From: Actinomadura spongiicola | GTDB taxonomy: Bacteria; Actinomycetota; Actinomycetes; Streptosporangiales; Streptosporangiaceae | Length of the DNA: 64,000 nucleotides | NCBI RefSeq assembly: GCF_003432485.1 | Contig: NZ_QVNQ01000006.1 | Coordinates: 62,001-126,000 of the forward strand | Direction: 5' to 3' | In this document: positions 8,171 through 17,293 of the stretch, one piece after another | Position numbering within the stretch: the first letter of the stretch is position 1 | Layout: the number at the start of each line of letters is the position of its first letter | Notes under the pieces: model-generated | What the model was told of the DNA's origin: nothing | Databases searched by the model: none | The model's input: only the letters and a program-made list of their open reading frames with translations | Translations under genes and position numbers: made by a program

Positions 8171-9513
8171 GTTCGACCAAGTACACCGAGTACGACGCCT
8201 ACGCCGCCGACGAGGCGGCCGAGGGCCGGGTGTTCGACGTCGGCGGGCAGGACTGGGACAAGGTCGTCGCCGGCGCCGAGGACCTCGGCGACGAACGGCT
8301 CGTCGTCAACATGGGGCCGCAGCACCCGTCCACGCACGGCGTGCTCCGGCTGATCCTCACGCTCGACGGTGAGACGGTGAACGAGGCCCGTGTCGGCATC
8401 GGTTACCTGCACACCGGCATCGAGAAGAACATGGAGTACCGCACCTGGACGCAGGGCACCACGTTCTGCACCCGGATGGACTACCTCGCGCCGATCTTCA
8501 ACGAGACGGCGTACTGCCTGAGCGTGGAGAAGCTGCTCGGCATCACCGACCAGATCCCCGAGCGGGCCCAGATCATCCGCGTGATGATGATGGAGTTGAA
8601 CCGGATCTCCTCGCATCTGGTCGCGATCGCCACGTTCGGGCTGGAGCTCGGCGCGACGACCGTCATGCTGAACGGGTTCGTCGAGCGCGAGTACACCCTC
8701 GACCTGTTCGAGGAGATCACGGGCCTGCGGATGAACATGGCCTACGTCCGGCCGGGCGGGGTCGCGCAGGACCTGCCGAGCGGTGCCACCAGCAAGATCC
8801 GCGACTACCTGGACCGGATGCCGAAGCGGATCCAGGCGCTGCGGAAGCTGATGGACGCCAACCCGGTGTTCCTGGCCCGCACGAAGGACGTCGCGTACCT
8901 GGACCTGACCGGCTGCATGGCGCTCGGCGTCACCGGCCCCGTCCTCCGCTCGACCGGCCTGCCGTGGGACCTGCGCAAATCGCAGCCGTACTGCGGTTAC
9001 GAGACCTACGACTTCGAGGTCGCCACGCAGGACACCTGCGACGTGTACGGCCGCTACCTCGTCCGGATGGACGAGATGGAGGAGTCCCTGAAGATCGTCG
9101 AGCAGTGCCTGGACCGGCTCCAGTCCGCCAAGGGCCCGGTGATGATCGAGGACAAGAAGATCGGCTGGCCCGCGCAGTTGGCGATCGGCGCGGACGGCAT
9201 GGGCAACTCGCCCCGCCACATCGCGCACATCATGGGCACCTCGATGGAGGCGCTGATCCACCACTTCAAGCTGGTCACGGAGGGCTTCCGGGTCCCGGCG
9301 GGGCAGGCGTACGCGCCGATCGAGTCGCCGCGCGGAGAGCTCGGGGCCCACGTGGTCAGCGACGGCGGCACCCGCCCGTACCGCGTGCACTTCCGCGAGC
9401 CGTCGTTCGTCAACCTGCAGGCCACGCCCGCGATGTCGGAGGGCGGCATGGTCGCCGACATCATCGCGGCGGTCGCCAGTTTGGACCCGGTGATGGGAGG
9501 CGTGGACCGATGA
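8167..9513 (+). CDS. nuoD: NADH-quinone oxidoreductase subunit D
   Basis: 49-kDa-type subunit that forms the quinone pocket with NuoB (448 aa). Signatures include [31 protein letters not shown], and the C-terminal [19 protein letters not shown]. Overlaps nuoC by ATGA. Its last 15 codons plus stop are repeated, with only synonymous changes, 95 bp downstream. Confidence 0.97.
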
Positions 9514-9608
9514 GCATTGCGCGTGGTTCGGCCTGCGGCATGGTCGCACCTGCCAGCTTCGCGGCGGTCGCCAGCCTCGATCCGGTCATGGGGGGAGTGG
9601 ACCGATGA
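9466..9608 (+). repeat. Diverged tandem duplication of the nuoD 3' end
   Basis: Copy 1 is 9466-9513 and copy 2 is 9561-9608, both 48 bp and in the same phase relative to their stop codons. Seven mismatches, all at synonymous positions, so this is not a recent slip or an assembly echo. Confidence 0.9.
9510..9608 (+). CDS. 32-codon reading frame ending in a copy of the NuoD C-terminus
   Basis: Starts by ATGA overlap with the nuoD stop and ends by ATGA overlap with nuoE. The first 17 residues ([17 protein letters not shown]) match nothing I recognise. The last 15 ([15 protein letters not shown]) equal the NuoD C-terminus. The two 48-bp copies differ at seven bases, all synonymous. It could be a real coupled small protein, or scar tissue left by recombination with a second nuoD that preserved coupling to nuoE. 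Confidence 0.45.
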
Positions 9609-10384
9609 CGTACGAACCCGACGTTCGCGCACGCCTGGAGCGGGACGCGAAGGAGATCATCGGCCGGTATCCGCGGCCGAGGTCGGCGCTGCTGCCGATG
9701 CTGCACCTGGTGCAGTCGGTGGAGGGGCATGTCACGCAGGACGGCATCGAGTTCTGCGCGGAGCAGCTCGGGATCACCCCGGCACAGGTGAAGGGCGTCG
9801 CGACGTTCTACACCCAGTACAAGAAGGCGCCGGTCGGCGAGTACCACGTCGGCGTGTGCATCAACACGCTGTGCGCGGTGATGGGCGGCGACCAGATCTG
9901 GGACGAGCTGAGCGAGCACGCCGGGGTCGGGCACGACGAGGCCACCCCGGACGGCAAGGTCAGCCTGGAGCGGATCGAGTGCAACGCGGCCTGCGACTTC
10001 GCGCCGGTGATGATGGTCAACTGGGAGTTCTTCGACAACATGACTCCCGAGAAGGCCAAGCGGCTCGTCGACGACCTGCGTGCCGGTAGCCCGGTGAAGC
10101 CGTCCCGTGGCGCGGAGCATCTCGCCACGTGGAAGGAGGCGTCCCGGGTGCTGGCCGGGTTCCCGGACGGACGCGCCGGAGAGGGCGTCCAGGCCGGGCC
10201 CGAGTCGCTGCGCGGCCTGAAGCTCGCCAAGGATCGGGGCTGGACGGCCCCACGCGCGGACGTCGACCGGGAACGCCCGGAGGAACCGGTGAAGCCGGAG
10301 GAGATGGGCGAGCCACCGCACGAGCCGGGCAAGCCCGTCACGGGTGAGGCCAAGCCCGGCAGCCAGGAGGGACGGAACCAGTGA
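9605..10384 (+). CDS. nuoE: NADH-quinone oxidoreductase subunit E, with C-terminal extension
   Basis: 24-kDa-type thioredoxin-fold subunit binding the N1a 2Fe-2S cluster. Ligands: CxxxxC in VCINTLCAV and CxxxC in [11 protein letters not shown]. The canonical domain ends near residue 165. A further ~90 residues rich in Lys, Glu, Pro and Gly follow, making the protein (259 aa) longer than the ~160-180 aa bacterial norm. ATGA overlap with the preceding small frame. Confidence 0.95.
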
Positions 10385-11679
10385 CCACGCTCACCCCCGT
10401 TCTCACCGGCAACTGGGACCAGGCCGACTCGTTCACCCGCGCGGGCTACGAACGCGACGGCGGCTACTCGGCGCTGCGCAGGGCCCTGCGGATGGAACCG
10501 GACGAGATCGTCCAGGCGGTCAAGGACTCCGGGCTCCGCGGTCGCGGCGGCGCGGGCTTCCCCACCGGCATGAAGTGGGGCTTCCTGCCGCCGACCAGCC
10601 CGAACCCGCGCTACCTCGTCGTCAACGCCGACGAGTCCGAGCCGGGGACCTGCAAGGACATCCCGCTGATGATGGCCAACCCGCATGTGCTGGTCGAGGG
10701 CATCATCATCAGCTCGTACGCGATCAAGTCGAACCAGGCGTTCATCTACGTGCGCGGTGAGGTGCTGCACGTGATCCGCCGCCTGCACCAGGCGGTCGCG
10801 GAGGCCTACGAGGCCGGCTACCTCGGCAAGGACATCCTCGGGTCCGGCTACGACCTGGACGTCGTCGTCCACAGCGGCGCCGGGGCCTACATCTGCGGCG
10901 AGGAGACGGCGCTGCTGGACTCTCTCGAAGGGTTCCGTGGCCAGCCCAGGTTGAAGCCCCCCTTCCCCGCGGTCGCGGGCCTGTACGGCGGGCCCACTGT
11001 CATCAACAACGTCGAGTCGATCGCGTCGGTTCCCTCGATCATCGGGAACGGGCCCGACTGGTTCGCGTCGATGGGCACCGAGAAGTCGCAGGGCTTCGGA
11101 ATCTTCTCGCTGTCCGGGCATGTGACGCGGCCCGGCCAGTACGAGGCGCCGCTCGGCATCACGCTGCGGGAGCTGCTCGACATGGCGGGCGGCATCCGGG
11201 AGGGGCACCGGCTGAAGTTCTGGACGCCCGGCGGATCGTCCACGCCGATCTTCACCGAGGAGCACCTGGACGTGGCGCTGGACTTCGAGTCCGTCGGCGC
11301 CGCCGGGTCGATGCTCGGCACCCGGGCCCTCCAGATCTTCGACGAGACGACCTGTGTCGTCCGGGCCGTGCTGCGCTGGTCGGAGTTCTACGCGCACGAG
11401 TCGTGCGGCAAGTGCACGCCGTGCCGCGAGGGCACCTACTGGTACAAGCTCATGCTGAAGCGGCTGGAGGCCGGTCAGGGCACCGAGGAGGATCTGGAGA
11501 CGCTCCTCGACATCTCCGACAACATCCTCGGCCGCGCGTTCTGCGCCCTCGGCGACGGCGCGACGAGCCCGGTCGTGTCGTCCATCAAGCTGTTCCGGGA
11601 CGAGTACCTCCAGCACTTCGAGCAGGGCGGCTGCCCCTTCGACCCGGCCAAGTCCACCCTCTGGGGAGGTGCCAAGTGA
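10381..11679 (+). CDS. nuoF: NADH-quinone oxidoreductase subunit F
   Basis: 51-kDa-type subunit that oxidises NADH through FMN and passes electrons to the N3 4Fe-4S cluster. The FMN/NADH site is in GLRGRGGAGFPTGMKW, the flavin loop in YICGEETALL, and the cluster ligands in ESCGKCTPCREGTYW. 432 aa, full length. GTG start overlapping the nuoE stop. Confidence 0.97.
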   Translation: MTTLTPVLTGNWDQADSFTRAGYERDGGYSALRRALRMEPDEIVQAVKDSGLRGRGGAGFPTGMKWGFLPPTSPNPRYLVVNADESEPGTCKDIPLMMANPHVLVEGIIISSYAIKSNQAFIYVRGEVLHVIRRLHQAVAEAYEAGYLGKDILGSGYDLDVVVHSGAGAYICGEETALLDSLEGFRGQPRLKPPFPAVAGLYGGPTVINNVESIASVPSIIGNGPDWFASMGTEKSQGFGIFSLSGHVTRPGQYEAPLGITLRELLDMAGGIREGHRLKFWTPGGSSTPIFTEEHLDVALDFESVGAAGSMLGTRALQIFDETTCVVRAVLRWSEFYAHESCGKCTPCREGTYWYKLMLKRLEAGQGTEEDLETLLDISDNILGRAFCALGDGATSPVVSSIKLFRDEYLQHFEQGGCPFDPAKSTLWGGAK

Positions 11680-14120
11680 CCGTCACCGACGACAAGGGGG
11701 CGGTGGAGAAGGCCGTGGAGATGGTCTCCTGCACCATCGACGGCTTCGAGATCGAGGTGCCCAAGGGCACGCTGATCATCCGGGCCGCCGAGCTGCTCGG
11801 CATCCAGATCCCCCGGTTCTGCGAGCATCCGCTGCTGGACCCGATCGGGGCGTGCCGCCAGTGCCTGGTGGAGATCCCCGACGCGGGCAACGGCCGCGGG
11901 ATGCCGAAGCCGCAGGCGTCGTGCACCACCGCCGTGATGCCGGGCATGGTCGTCAAGACCCAGCTCACCTCGCCGGCGGCCGACAAGGCCCAGCACGGCA
12001 TCATGGAGTTCCTGCTCATCAACCATCCGCTGGACTGCCCGGTCTGCGACAAGGGCGGCGAGTGCCCGCTCCAGAACCAGGCGATGTCCAACGGACGCGG
12101 CGAGACCCGCTTCGTGGAGACGAAGCGGACGTGGCCGAAGCCCCTCCCGCTCTCCAGCCAGGTGCTCCTCGACCGCGAGCGCTGCATCCAGTGCACCCGC
12201 TGCACCCGGTTCTCCGAGCAGATCGCCGGGGACCCGTTCATCGACCTGTTCGAACGCGGCGCGAAGGAAGAGGTCGGGGTCGCCGACGACCGGCCGTTCC
12301 AGTCGTACTTCTCCGGCAACACCGTGCAGATCTGCCCGGTCGGGGCGCTGACCGGCGCCGCGTACCGGTTCCGGTCGCGCCCGTTCGACCTGGTGTCGAC
12401 GCCGAGCGTGTGCGAGCACTGCGCGTCGGGCTGCGCGCTGCGGACCGACCACCGGCGTGGGAAGGTCACCCGGCGGCTCGCCGGGGACGACCCGCACGTC
12501 AACGAGGAATGGAACTGCGACAAGGGCCGCTGGGCGTTCACGTACACGACGCGGCCGGAGCGGCTCACGCACCCGCTCGTCCGCAACGAGGACGGCGTGC
12601 TGGAGCCGGCGTCCTGGCCGGAGGCGCTCACCATCGCGGCCGAGGGGCTCGCGGCGGCGCGCGGCTCCGCGGGTGTTCTCACCGGCGGCCGCGTCACCCT
12701 TGAGGACGCCTACGCCTACGCCAAGTTCGCCCGGATCGCGCTCGGCACCAACGACGTCGACTTCCGGTCCCGCCCGCTGTCGGACGAGGAGTCCCTGTTC
12801 CTCGGCTCGTCCGTCGCGGGACGCCCCATCGAGGTGTCGTACGCCGACCTGGAGAAGGCGCCCGCGGTCCTGCTCGCCGGGTTCGAGCCCGAAGAGGAGT
12901 CGCCGATCGTCTTCCTGCGGCTCCGGAAGGCGTACCGCAAGAACCGGCTGAAGGTGTACGGCGTCGCGCCGTTCGCGACGCGCGGGCTGAGCAAACTCGA
13001 CGGCACGCTGCTGCCGGCGCGGCCCGGCGCGGAGGCCGAGACCCTCGGCGACATCGTCGGCGACTCGGGGCACGCCGACGTCCGCACGCTGCTGGAGACG
13101 CCCGGCGCCGTGATCCTCGTCGGTGAGCGGCTCGCGACCAGCCCCGGCGCGCTGACGGCGGCGGTGCGGCTCGCGCAGGTGACGGGCGCGAAGCTGGCGT
13201 GGGTGCCGCGCCGGGCAGGGGAGCGCGGCGCGATCGAGGCCGGGGCGCTGCCCGGGCTGCTGCCGATCGGCCGTCCGGTGACCGACCCGGACGCGCGGGC
13301 GGAGGTCGCCCGCAGGTGGGGCGTCGCGGAACTGCCCTCCGCGCCCGGCCGGGACACCGACGGGATCGTCGCGGCGGCGCTGGACGGTCGGGTCGGCGCG
13401 CTGCTCGTCGGCGGCGTCGACCCCTACGACTCCGCCGACCCGGAGGCGATGCTGCGGGCGCTGGACGCCACCCCGTTCGTGGTGAGCCTGGAGCAGCGGC
13501 CGAGCGCGGTCACCGACCGCGCCGACGTCGTGTTCCCCGTCGCGGCCGTCGCGGAGAAGTCCGGGACGTTCGTCGACTGGGAGGGCCGGGGCCGCCAGTT
13601 CGACGTCGTGCTGAAGGCGGCCGGGCGGATGTCCGACCTCCGGGTCCTGGACGCGCTCGCCGACGAGATGGACGTCCACCTGGCCCTCCCCGAACCGGCC
13701 GCGGCACGCCGCGAGCTGGCCGAGCTCGGCGCCCACCGCGGTGAGCGTCCCGAGCCGCCGAGCGTCGGGCAGCCGCTGCCGCCGCGGCCCGAGCGGGGCG
13801 AGGCGCTGCTCGCGACCTGGCGGCTGCTGCTCGACCGGGGCCGCCTCCAGGACGGCGAGCCGTTCCTGGCGGGCACCGCCAAGGCCGCGGTCGCCCGGCT
13901 GTCGCCCGCGACGGCCGCGGAGATCGGCGCGACCGACACGGTGACGGTGTCGGGGGCGCGCGGCGAGGTCACGCTCCCGCTGGAGATCACCGCGGACCTG
14001 CCCGATCGGGTGGTGTGGCTGCCGACGAACTCGGCGGGCTGCGCGGTGCATCGTGACCTGGGCGCGGTCGCCGGCGGCGTCGTGCGGATCGCGAGCGAGA
14101 ACGCTGGAGGCGTGAAATGA
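11676..14120 (+). CDS. nuoG: NADH-quinone oxidoreductase subunit G
   Basis: 75-kDa-type subunit, 814 aa. N-terminal 2Fe-2S ferredoxin domain (GACRQCLVEI), His-Cys 4Fe-4S site (HPLDCPVCDKGGECPLQNQ), 4Fe-4S motif (RCIQCTRCTRF), and a molybdopterin-oxidoreductase-like region. CEHCASGC followed by NCDKGRW supplies the four cysteines of the extra N7 cluster, which some lineages lack. GTG 11676 overlaps the nuoF stop. Confidence 0.96.
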   Translation: MTVTDDKGAVEKAVEMVSCTIDGFEIEVPKGTLIIRAAELLGIQIPRFCEHPLLDPIGACRQCLVEIPDAGNGRGMPKPQASCTTAVMPGMVVKTQLTSPAADKAQHGIMEFLLINHPLDCPVCDKGGECPLQNQAMSNGRGETRFVETKRTWPKPLPLSSQVLLDRERCIQCTRCTRFSEQIAGDPFIDLFERGAKEEVGVADDRPFQSYFSGNTVQICPVGALTGAAYRFRSRPFDLVSTPSVCEHCASGCALRTDHRRGKVTRRLAGDDPHVNEEWNCDKGRWAFTYTTRPERLTHPLVRNEDGVLEPASWPEALTIAAEGLAAARGSAGVLTGGRVTLEDAYAYAKFARIALGTNDVDFRSRPLSDEESLFLGSSVAGRPIEVSYADLEKAPAVLLAGFEPEEESPIVFLRLRKAYRKNRLKVYGVAPFATRGLSKLDGTLLPARPGAEAETLGDIVGDSGHADVRTLLETPGAVILVGERLATSPGALTAAVRLAQVTGAKLAWVPRRAGERGAIEAGALPGLLPIGRPVTDPDARAEVARRWGVAELPSAPGRDTDGIVAAALDGRVGALLVGGVDPYDSADPEAMLRALDATPFVVSLEQRPSAVTDRADVVFPVAAVAEKSGTFVDWEGRGRQFDVVLKAAGRMSDLRVLDALADEMDVHLALPEPAAARRELAELGAHRGERPEPPSVGQPLPPRPERGEALLATWRLLLDRGRLQDGEPFLAGTAKAAVARLSPATAAEIGATDTVTVSGARGEVTLPLEITADLPDRVVWLPTNSAGCAVHRDLGAVAGGVVRIASENAGGVK

Positions 14121-15451
14121 ACCCGTCGGCCCCCGCTCAGACGCCACTGGAGGGCTTCGGCAACGACCCGTGGTGGCTGATCGGCGGCAAGGTCCTCGTC
14201 GTCTTCGCGTTCCTCGTCGTGACCGTGCTGATGACGATGTGGATAGAGCGCCGCGTCATCGGCCGGATGCAGCTTCGCGTCGGCCCCAACCGCGCGGGAC
14301 CGTTCGGTCTGCTCCAGGGCCTCGCGGACGGCGTGAAGCTGGCGCTGAAGGAGGACATCGTCCCCCGCCAGGTCGACAAGGTCGTGTTCGTCCTCGCGCC
14401 CGTCATGGCGGCGGTTCCGGCGTTCGTCTCGTTCGCGATCATCCCCTTCGGACCGCAGGTGTCGATCTTCGGGCATGAGACGGCGTTGCAGCTCACCGAC
14501 CTGCCGGTCGCGGTGCTGCTCGTCCTCGCGATGTCGTCGATGGGCATCTACGGCGTCGTGCTGGCGGGCTGGTCGTCGATGTCGCCGTACTCGCTGCTCG
14601 GCGGGCTCCGCTCGTCCGCGCAGATGATCTCCTATGAGATCGCGATGGGCCTGTCGTTCGTCGCGGTGTTCATGTTCGCGGGCTCCATGTCCACCTCGGA
14701 GATCGTCGCGGCGCAGCAGGACAAGTGGTTCGTGATCCTGCTGCTGCCGTCCTTCATCGTCTACGTGATCACGATGATGGGCGAGTCGAACCGCATCCCG
14801 TTCGACCTGCCCGAGGGCGAGGGCGAGCTGGTCGGCGGGTTCCACACCGAGTACTCGTCGCTGAAGTTCGCGATGTTCTTCCTCGCGGAGTACATCAACC
14901 TCACGACGCTGTCCGCGCTCGCCACCACGCTGTTCCTCGGCGGCTGGCGCGCCCCGTTCCCGATCTCCACGGTCTGGGCGGGCGCCAACTCCGGGTGGTG
15001 GCCGGTCCTGTGGTTCCTGATCAAGATCTTCCTGTTCATCTTCTTCTTCATCTGGCTGCGCGGCACGCTCCCGCGGGTCCGCTACGACCAGCTGATGAAG
15101 CTGGGCTGGAAGGTGCTGATGCCCTTCTCGCTCGGCTGGATCCTGCTGGTCGCCACCATCCGCGCGCTGCGCAACGACGGCTACGACATGCGGCAGATCG
15201 TGATCTACGCCGCGGTGGCCGCGGCGGTGGTGCTGGTCGCCACGGTGATCTGGGAGATGGTCCGGGGCGGCGAGGACCGCAAGGAGGTCGCGCCGGGCGC
15301 GGCGGAGGCGGGCGGCAGGCCCGACCCGGCCGCCGGAGGTTTCCCGGTGCCGCCGCTGGACGCGCCCCACTACCACGGACGGGCCCGCGAGCCGGCCGGG
15401 GCTTCCACGTTCCCAACCCCTCCCGAGGAGGTCACCCGTGGGACTCACTGA
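14117..15451 (+). CDS. nuoH: NADH-quinone oxidoreductase subunit H
   Basis: Membrane subunit linking the hydrophilic arm to the proton pumps and forming the quinone entry tunnel. Signatures: WIERRVIGRMQLRVGPNRAG, SSMSPYSLLGGLRS, and NRIPFDLPEGEGELVGGFHTEY spread over the loop near residues 222-243. About eight helices. A C-terminal ~55-residue Pro/Gly-rich tail follows the last helix. ATGA overlap with nuoG. Confidence 0.97.
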   Translation: MNPSAPAQTPLEGFGNDPWWLIGGKVLVVFAFLVVTVLMTMWIERRVIGRMQLRVGPNRAGPFGLLQGLADGVKLALKEDIVPRQVDKVVFVLAPVMAAVPAFVSFAIIPFGPQVSIFGHETALQLTDLPVAVLLVLAMSSMGIYGVVLAGWSSMSPYSLLGGLRSSAQMISYEIAMGLSFVAVFMFAGSMSTSEIVAAQQDKWFVILLLPSFIVYVITMMGESNRIPFDLPEGEGELVGGFHTEYSSLKFAMFFLAEYINLTTLSALATTLFLGGWRAPFPISTVWAGANSGWWPVLWFLIKIFLFIFFFIWLRGTLPRVRYDQLMKLGWKVLMPFSLGWILLVATIRALRNDGYDMRQIVIYAAVAAAVVLVATVIWEMVRGGEDRKEVAPGAAEAGGRPDPAAGGFPVPPLDAPHYHGRAREPAGASTFPTPPEEVTRGTH

Positions 15452-16067
15452 TTTCCTGAACCCGGTCAAGGGGTTCGGGGTCTCGTTCCACCAGATGTTC
15501 ATGAAGAGCGAGACCGTTCAGTACCCCGAGGTGAAGAAGCCGACCGCCCCGCGCTTCCACGGGCGGCACCAGCTCAACCGGTGGCCGGACGGTCTGGAGA
15601 AGTGCATCGGCTGCGAGCTGTGCGCCTGGGCGTGTCCCGCCGACGCCATCTTCGTCGAAGGCGCCGACAACACCGCCGACGAGCGCTACTCGCCCGGCGA
15701 GCGGTACGGCCGCACCTACCAGATCAACTACCTGCGGTGCATCCTCTGCGGGCTGTGCATCGAGGCGTGCCCGACGCGGGCGCTCACGATGACGAACGAG
15801 TACGAGCTCGCCGACGACAGCCGCGAGAGCCTGATCTACACCAAGGAGATGCTGCTGGCGCCGCTGCGCGAGGGCATGGAGGCGCCCCCGCACGAGATGC
15901 GGCTCGGCGACACCGAGGAGGACTACTACCGCCTCGGCCTCCAGCAACAGGACGACGCCGGCGCCCCGACCGCCCCGACCATCCCGTCGGAGGACGGCGG
16001 CCGGGCAAGCGTCGACCAGGCCGTGAAGCGCGAGAAGGCGAAGCGCCGAGGCGGTGAGAAGAAGTGA
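15438..16067 (+). CDS. nuoI: NADH-quinone oxidoreductase subunit I
   Basis: Ferredoxin-like subunit with two 4Fe-4S clusters (N6a, N6b): CIGCELCAWACP and CILCGLCIEACP. GTG 15438 follows GAGGAGG and overlaps the nuoH end by 14 bases. The C-terminal 45 residues are a charged tail. Confidence 0.97.
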   Translation: MGLTDFLNPVKGFGVSFHQMFMKSETVQYPEVKKPTAPRFHGRHQLNRWPDGLEKCIGCELCAWACPADAIFVEGADNTADERYSPGERYGRTYQINYLRCILCGLCIEACPTRALTMTNEYELADDSRESLIYTKEMLLAPLREGMEAPPHEMRLGDTEEDYYRLGLQQQDDAGAPTAPTIPSEDGGRASVDQAVKREKAKRRGGEKK

Positions 16068-16984
16068 CCTCCGCTCACCTTCTCGCCGCACCTGTACTCG
16101 CCGCGGAGGTCGCGGACAAGCAGTCCGGGGAGCCGTTCTTCTTCTGGCTGCTCGCCGTGGTCTCGGTCTGCGGCGCGCTCGGCATGATCCTCGTGCGGAA
16201 GGCGGTGCACTCGGCGCTGCTGCTGGCGACCGTGATGCTGTCGCTCGCCGCGCTGTACGCGATCCAGAACGCGCCGTTCCTGGCGTTCGTGCAGGTGATC
16301 GTGTACACCGGCGCGGTGCTGATGCTGTTCCTGTTCGTGCTGATGCTCGTCGGCGTCACGTCCACCGACTCCCTGGTGGAGACGATTCGGGGGCAACGCT
16401 TCTGGGCGGTCATCGCGTCGGTCGGGTTCGTCGTCCTGCTGACGGTCGGGCTCGGGAACGCGGCGCTGAGCAACTCGGTGGGCCTGGACCAGGCCAACGC
16501 CGAGGGCAACGTCGTGGGCCTCGCCCGGCTGCTGTTCTCCAAGTACGTGTTCGCGTTCGAGGTGACCAGCGCGCTGCTGATCACCGCGGCGCTCGGCGCG
16601 ATGGTGCTGGCGCACCGGGAGCGGACGGAGCCGAAGGCGACGCAGAAGGACCTGTCCAAGGGACGGTTCCTGTCCGGCGACCACCCGGGCCCGCTGCCCG
16701 GTCCCGGCACCTACGCCCGGCACAACGCCGTCGACATGCCGGCGCTGCTGCCCGACGGGACGCCGTCCGAACTGTCCGTCAACCCGGTCATCGCCGCCCG
16801 CACCGACACGGCGGAGCGGCACGCGGACCTGTACGGCGGCACCGAGGAAGAGGCGGTCGAACGCGACGTCCGCGCCGTGCGGGCCGCGACGGAGGAGGCG
16901 AGGGACGCGGACGCCGAGTCCCGCGTCGTCAAGTCCGGATCGCCCGCCGTCGGCGGCGATCGTGAAGGCGAGGCTGGTTCATGA
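16064..16984 (+). CDS. nuoJ: NADH-quinone oxidoreductase subunit J
   Basis: Membrane subunit with five helices in the first ~185 residues, including the ALYAIQNAPFLAFVQVIVYTG region (residues ~64-84) with its pi-bulge helix. The remaining ~120 residues are a hydrophilic, acidic tail, giving 306 aa against roughly 200 in many bacteria. GTG start overlapping nuoI. Confidence 0.95.
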   Translation: MTSAHLLAAPVLAAEVADKQSGEPFFFWLLAVVSVCGALGMILVRKAVHSALLLATVMLSLAALYAIQNAPFLAFVQVIVYTGAVLMLFLFVLMLVGVTSTDSLVETIRGQRFWAVIASVGFVVLLTVGLGNAALSNSVGLDQANAEGNVVGLARLLFSKYVFAFEVTSALLITAALGAMVLAHRERTEPKATQKDLSKGRFLSGDHPGPLPGPGTYARHNAVDMPALLPDGTPSELSVNPVIAARTDTAERHADLYGGTEEEAVERDVRAVRAATEEARDADAESRVVKSGSPAVGGDREGEAGS

Positions 16985-17280
16985 GTCCGGGGCACTACCT
17001 GGCGCTCTCGGCGATCCTGTTCACCATCGGAGCGCTCGGCGTCCTCGTACGCCGCAACGCGATCGTGGTGTTCATGTGCGTCGAGCTCATGCTGAACGCG
17101 ACGAACCTGGCGTTCGTGTCGTTCTCCCGCATGCACGGCAACCTCGACGGCCAGATCATCGCGTTCTTCGTGATGGTGGTGGCCGCGGCGGAGGTCGTGG
17201 TCGGCCTGGCGATCATCATGACCGTCTTCCGGACCCGCAGGTCGTCGTCGGTGGACGACGTCAACCTGCTGAAGTACTGA
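16981..17280 (+). CDS. nuoK: NADH-quinone oxidoreductase subunit K
   Basis: 99 aa, three helices, with the conserved membrane glutamates in FMCVELMLNATNL and in AAAEVVVGLAI. ATGA overlap with nuoJ. Usual length. Confidence 0.97.
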   Translation: MSPGHYLALSAILFTIGALGVLVRRNAIVVFMCVELMLNATNLAFVSFSRMHGNLDGQIIAFFVMVVAAAEVVVGLAIIMTVFRTRRSSSVDDVNLLKY

Positions 17281-17293
17281 GAGGCCGGACGGA

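Noticed and set aside
9466..9608. Assembly or sequencing duplication at the nuoD end
   Set aside because: Seven base differences between the copies, all synonymous, cannot come from a read-level echo.
11475..15502. Very long minus-strand open frames opposite nuoG and nuoH
   Set aside because: Antisense shadows of well-identified complex I genes.
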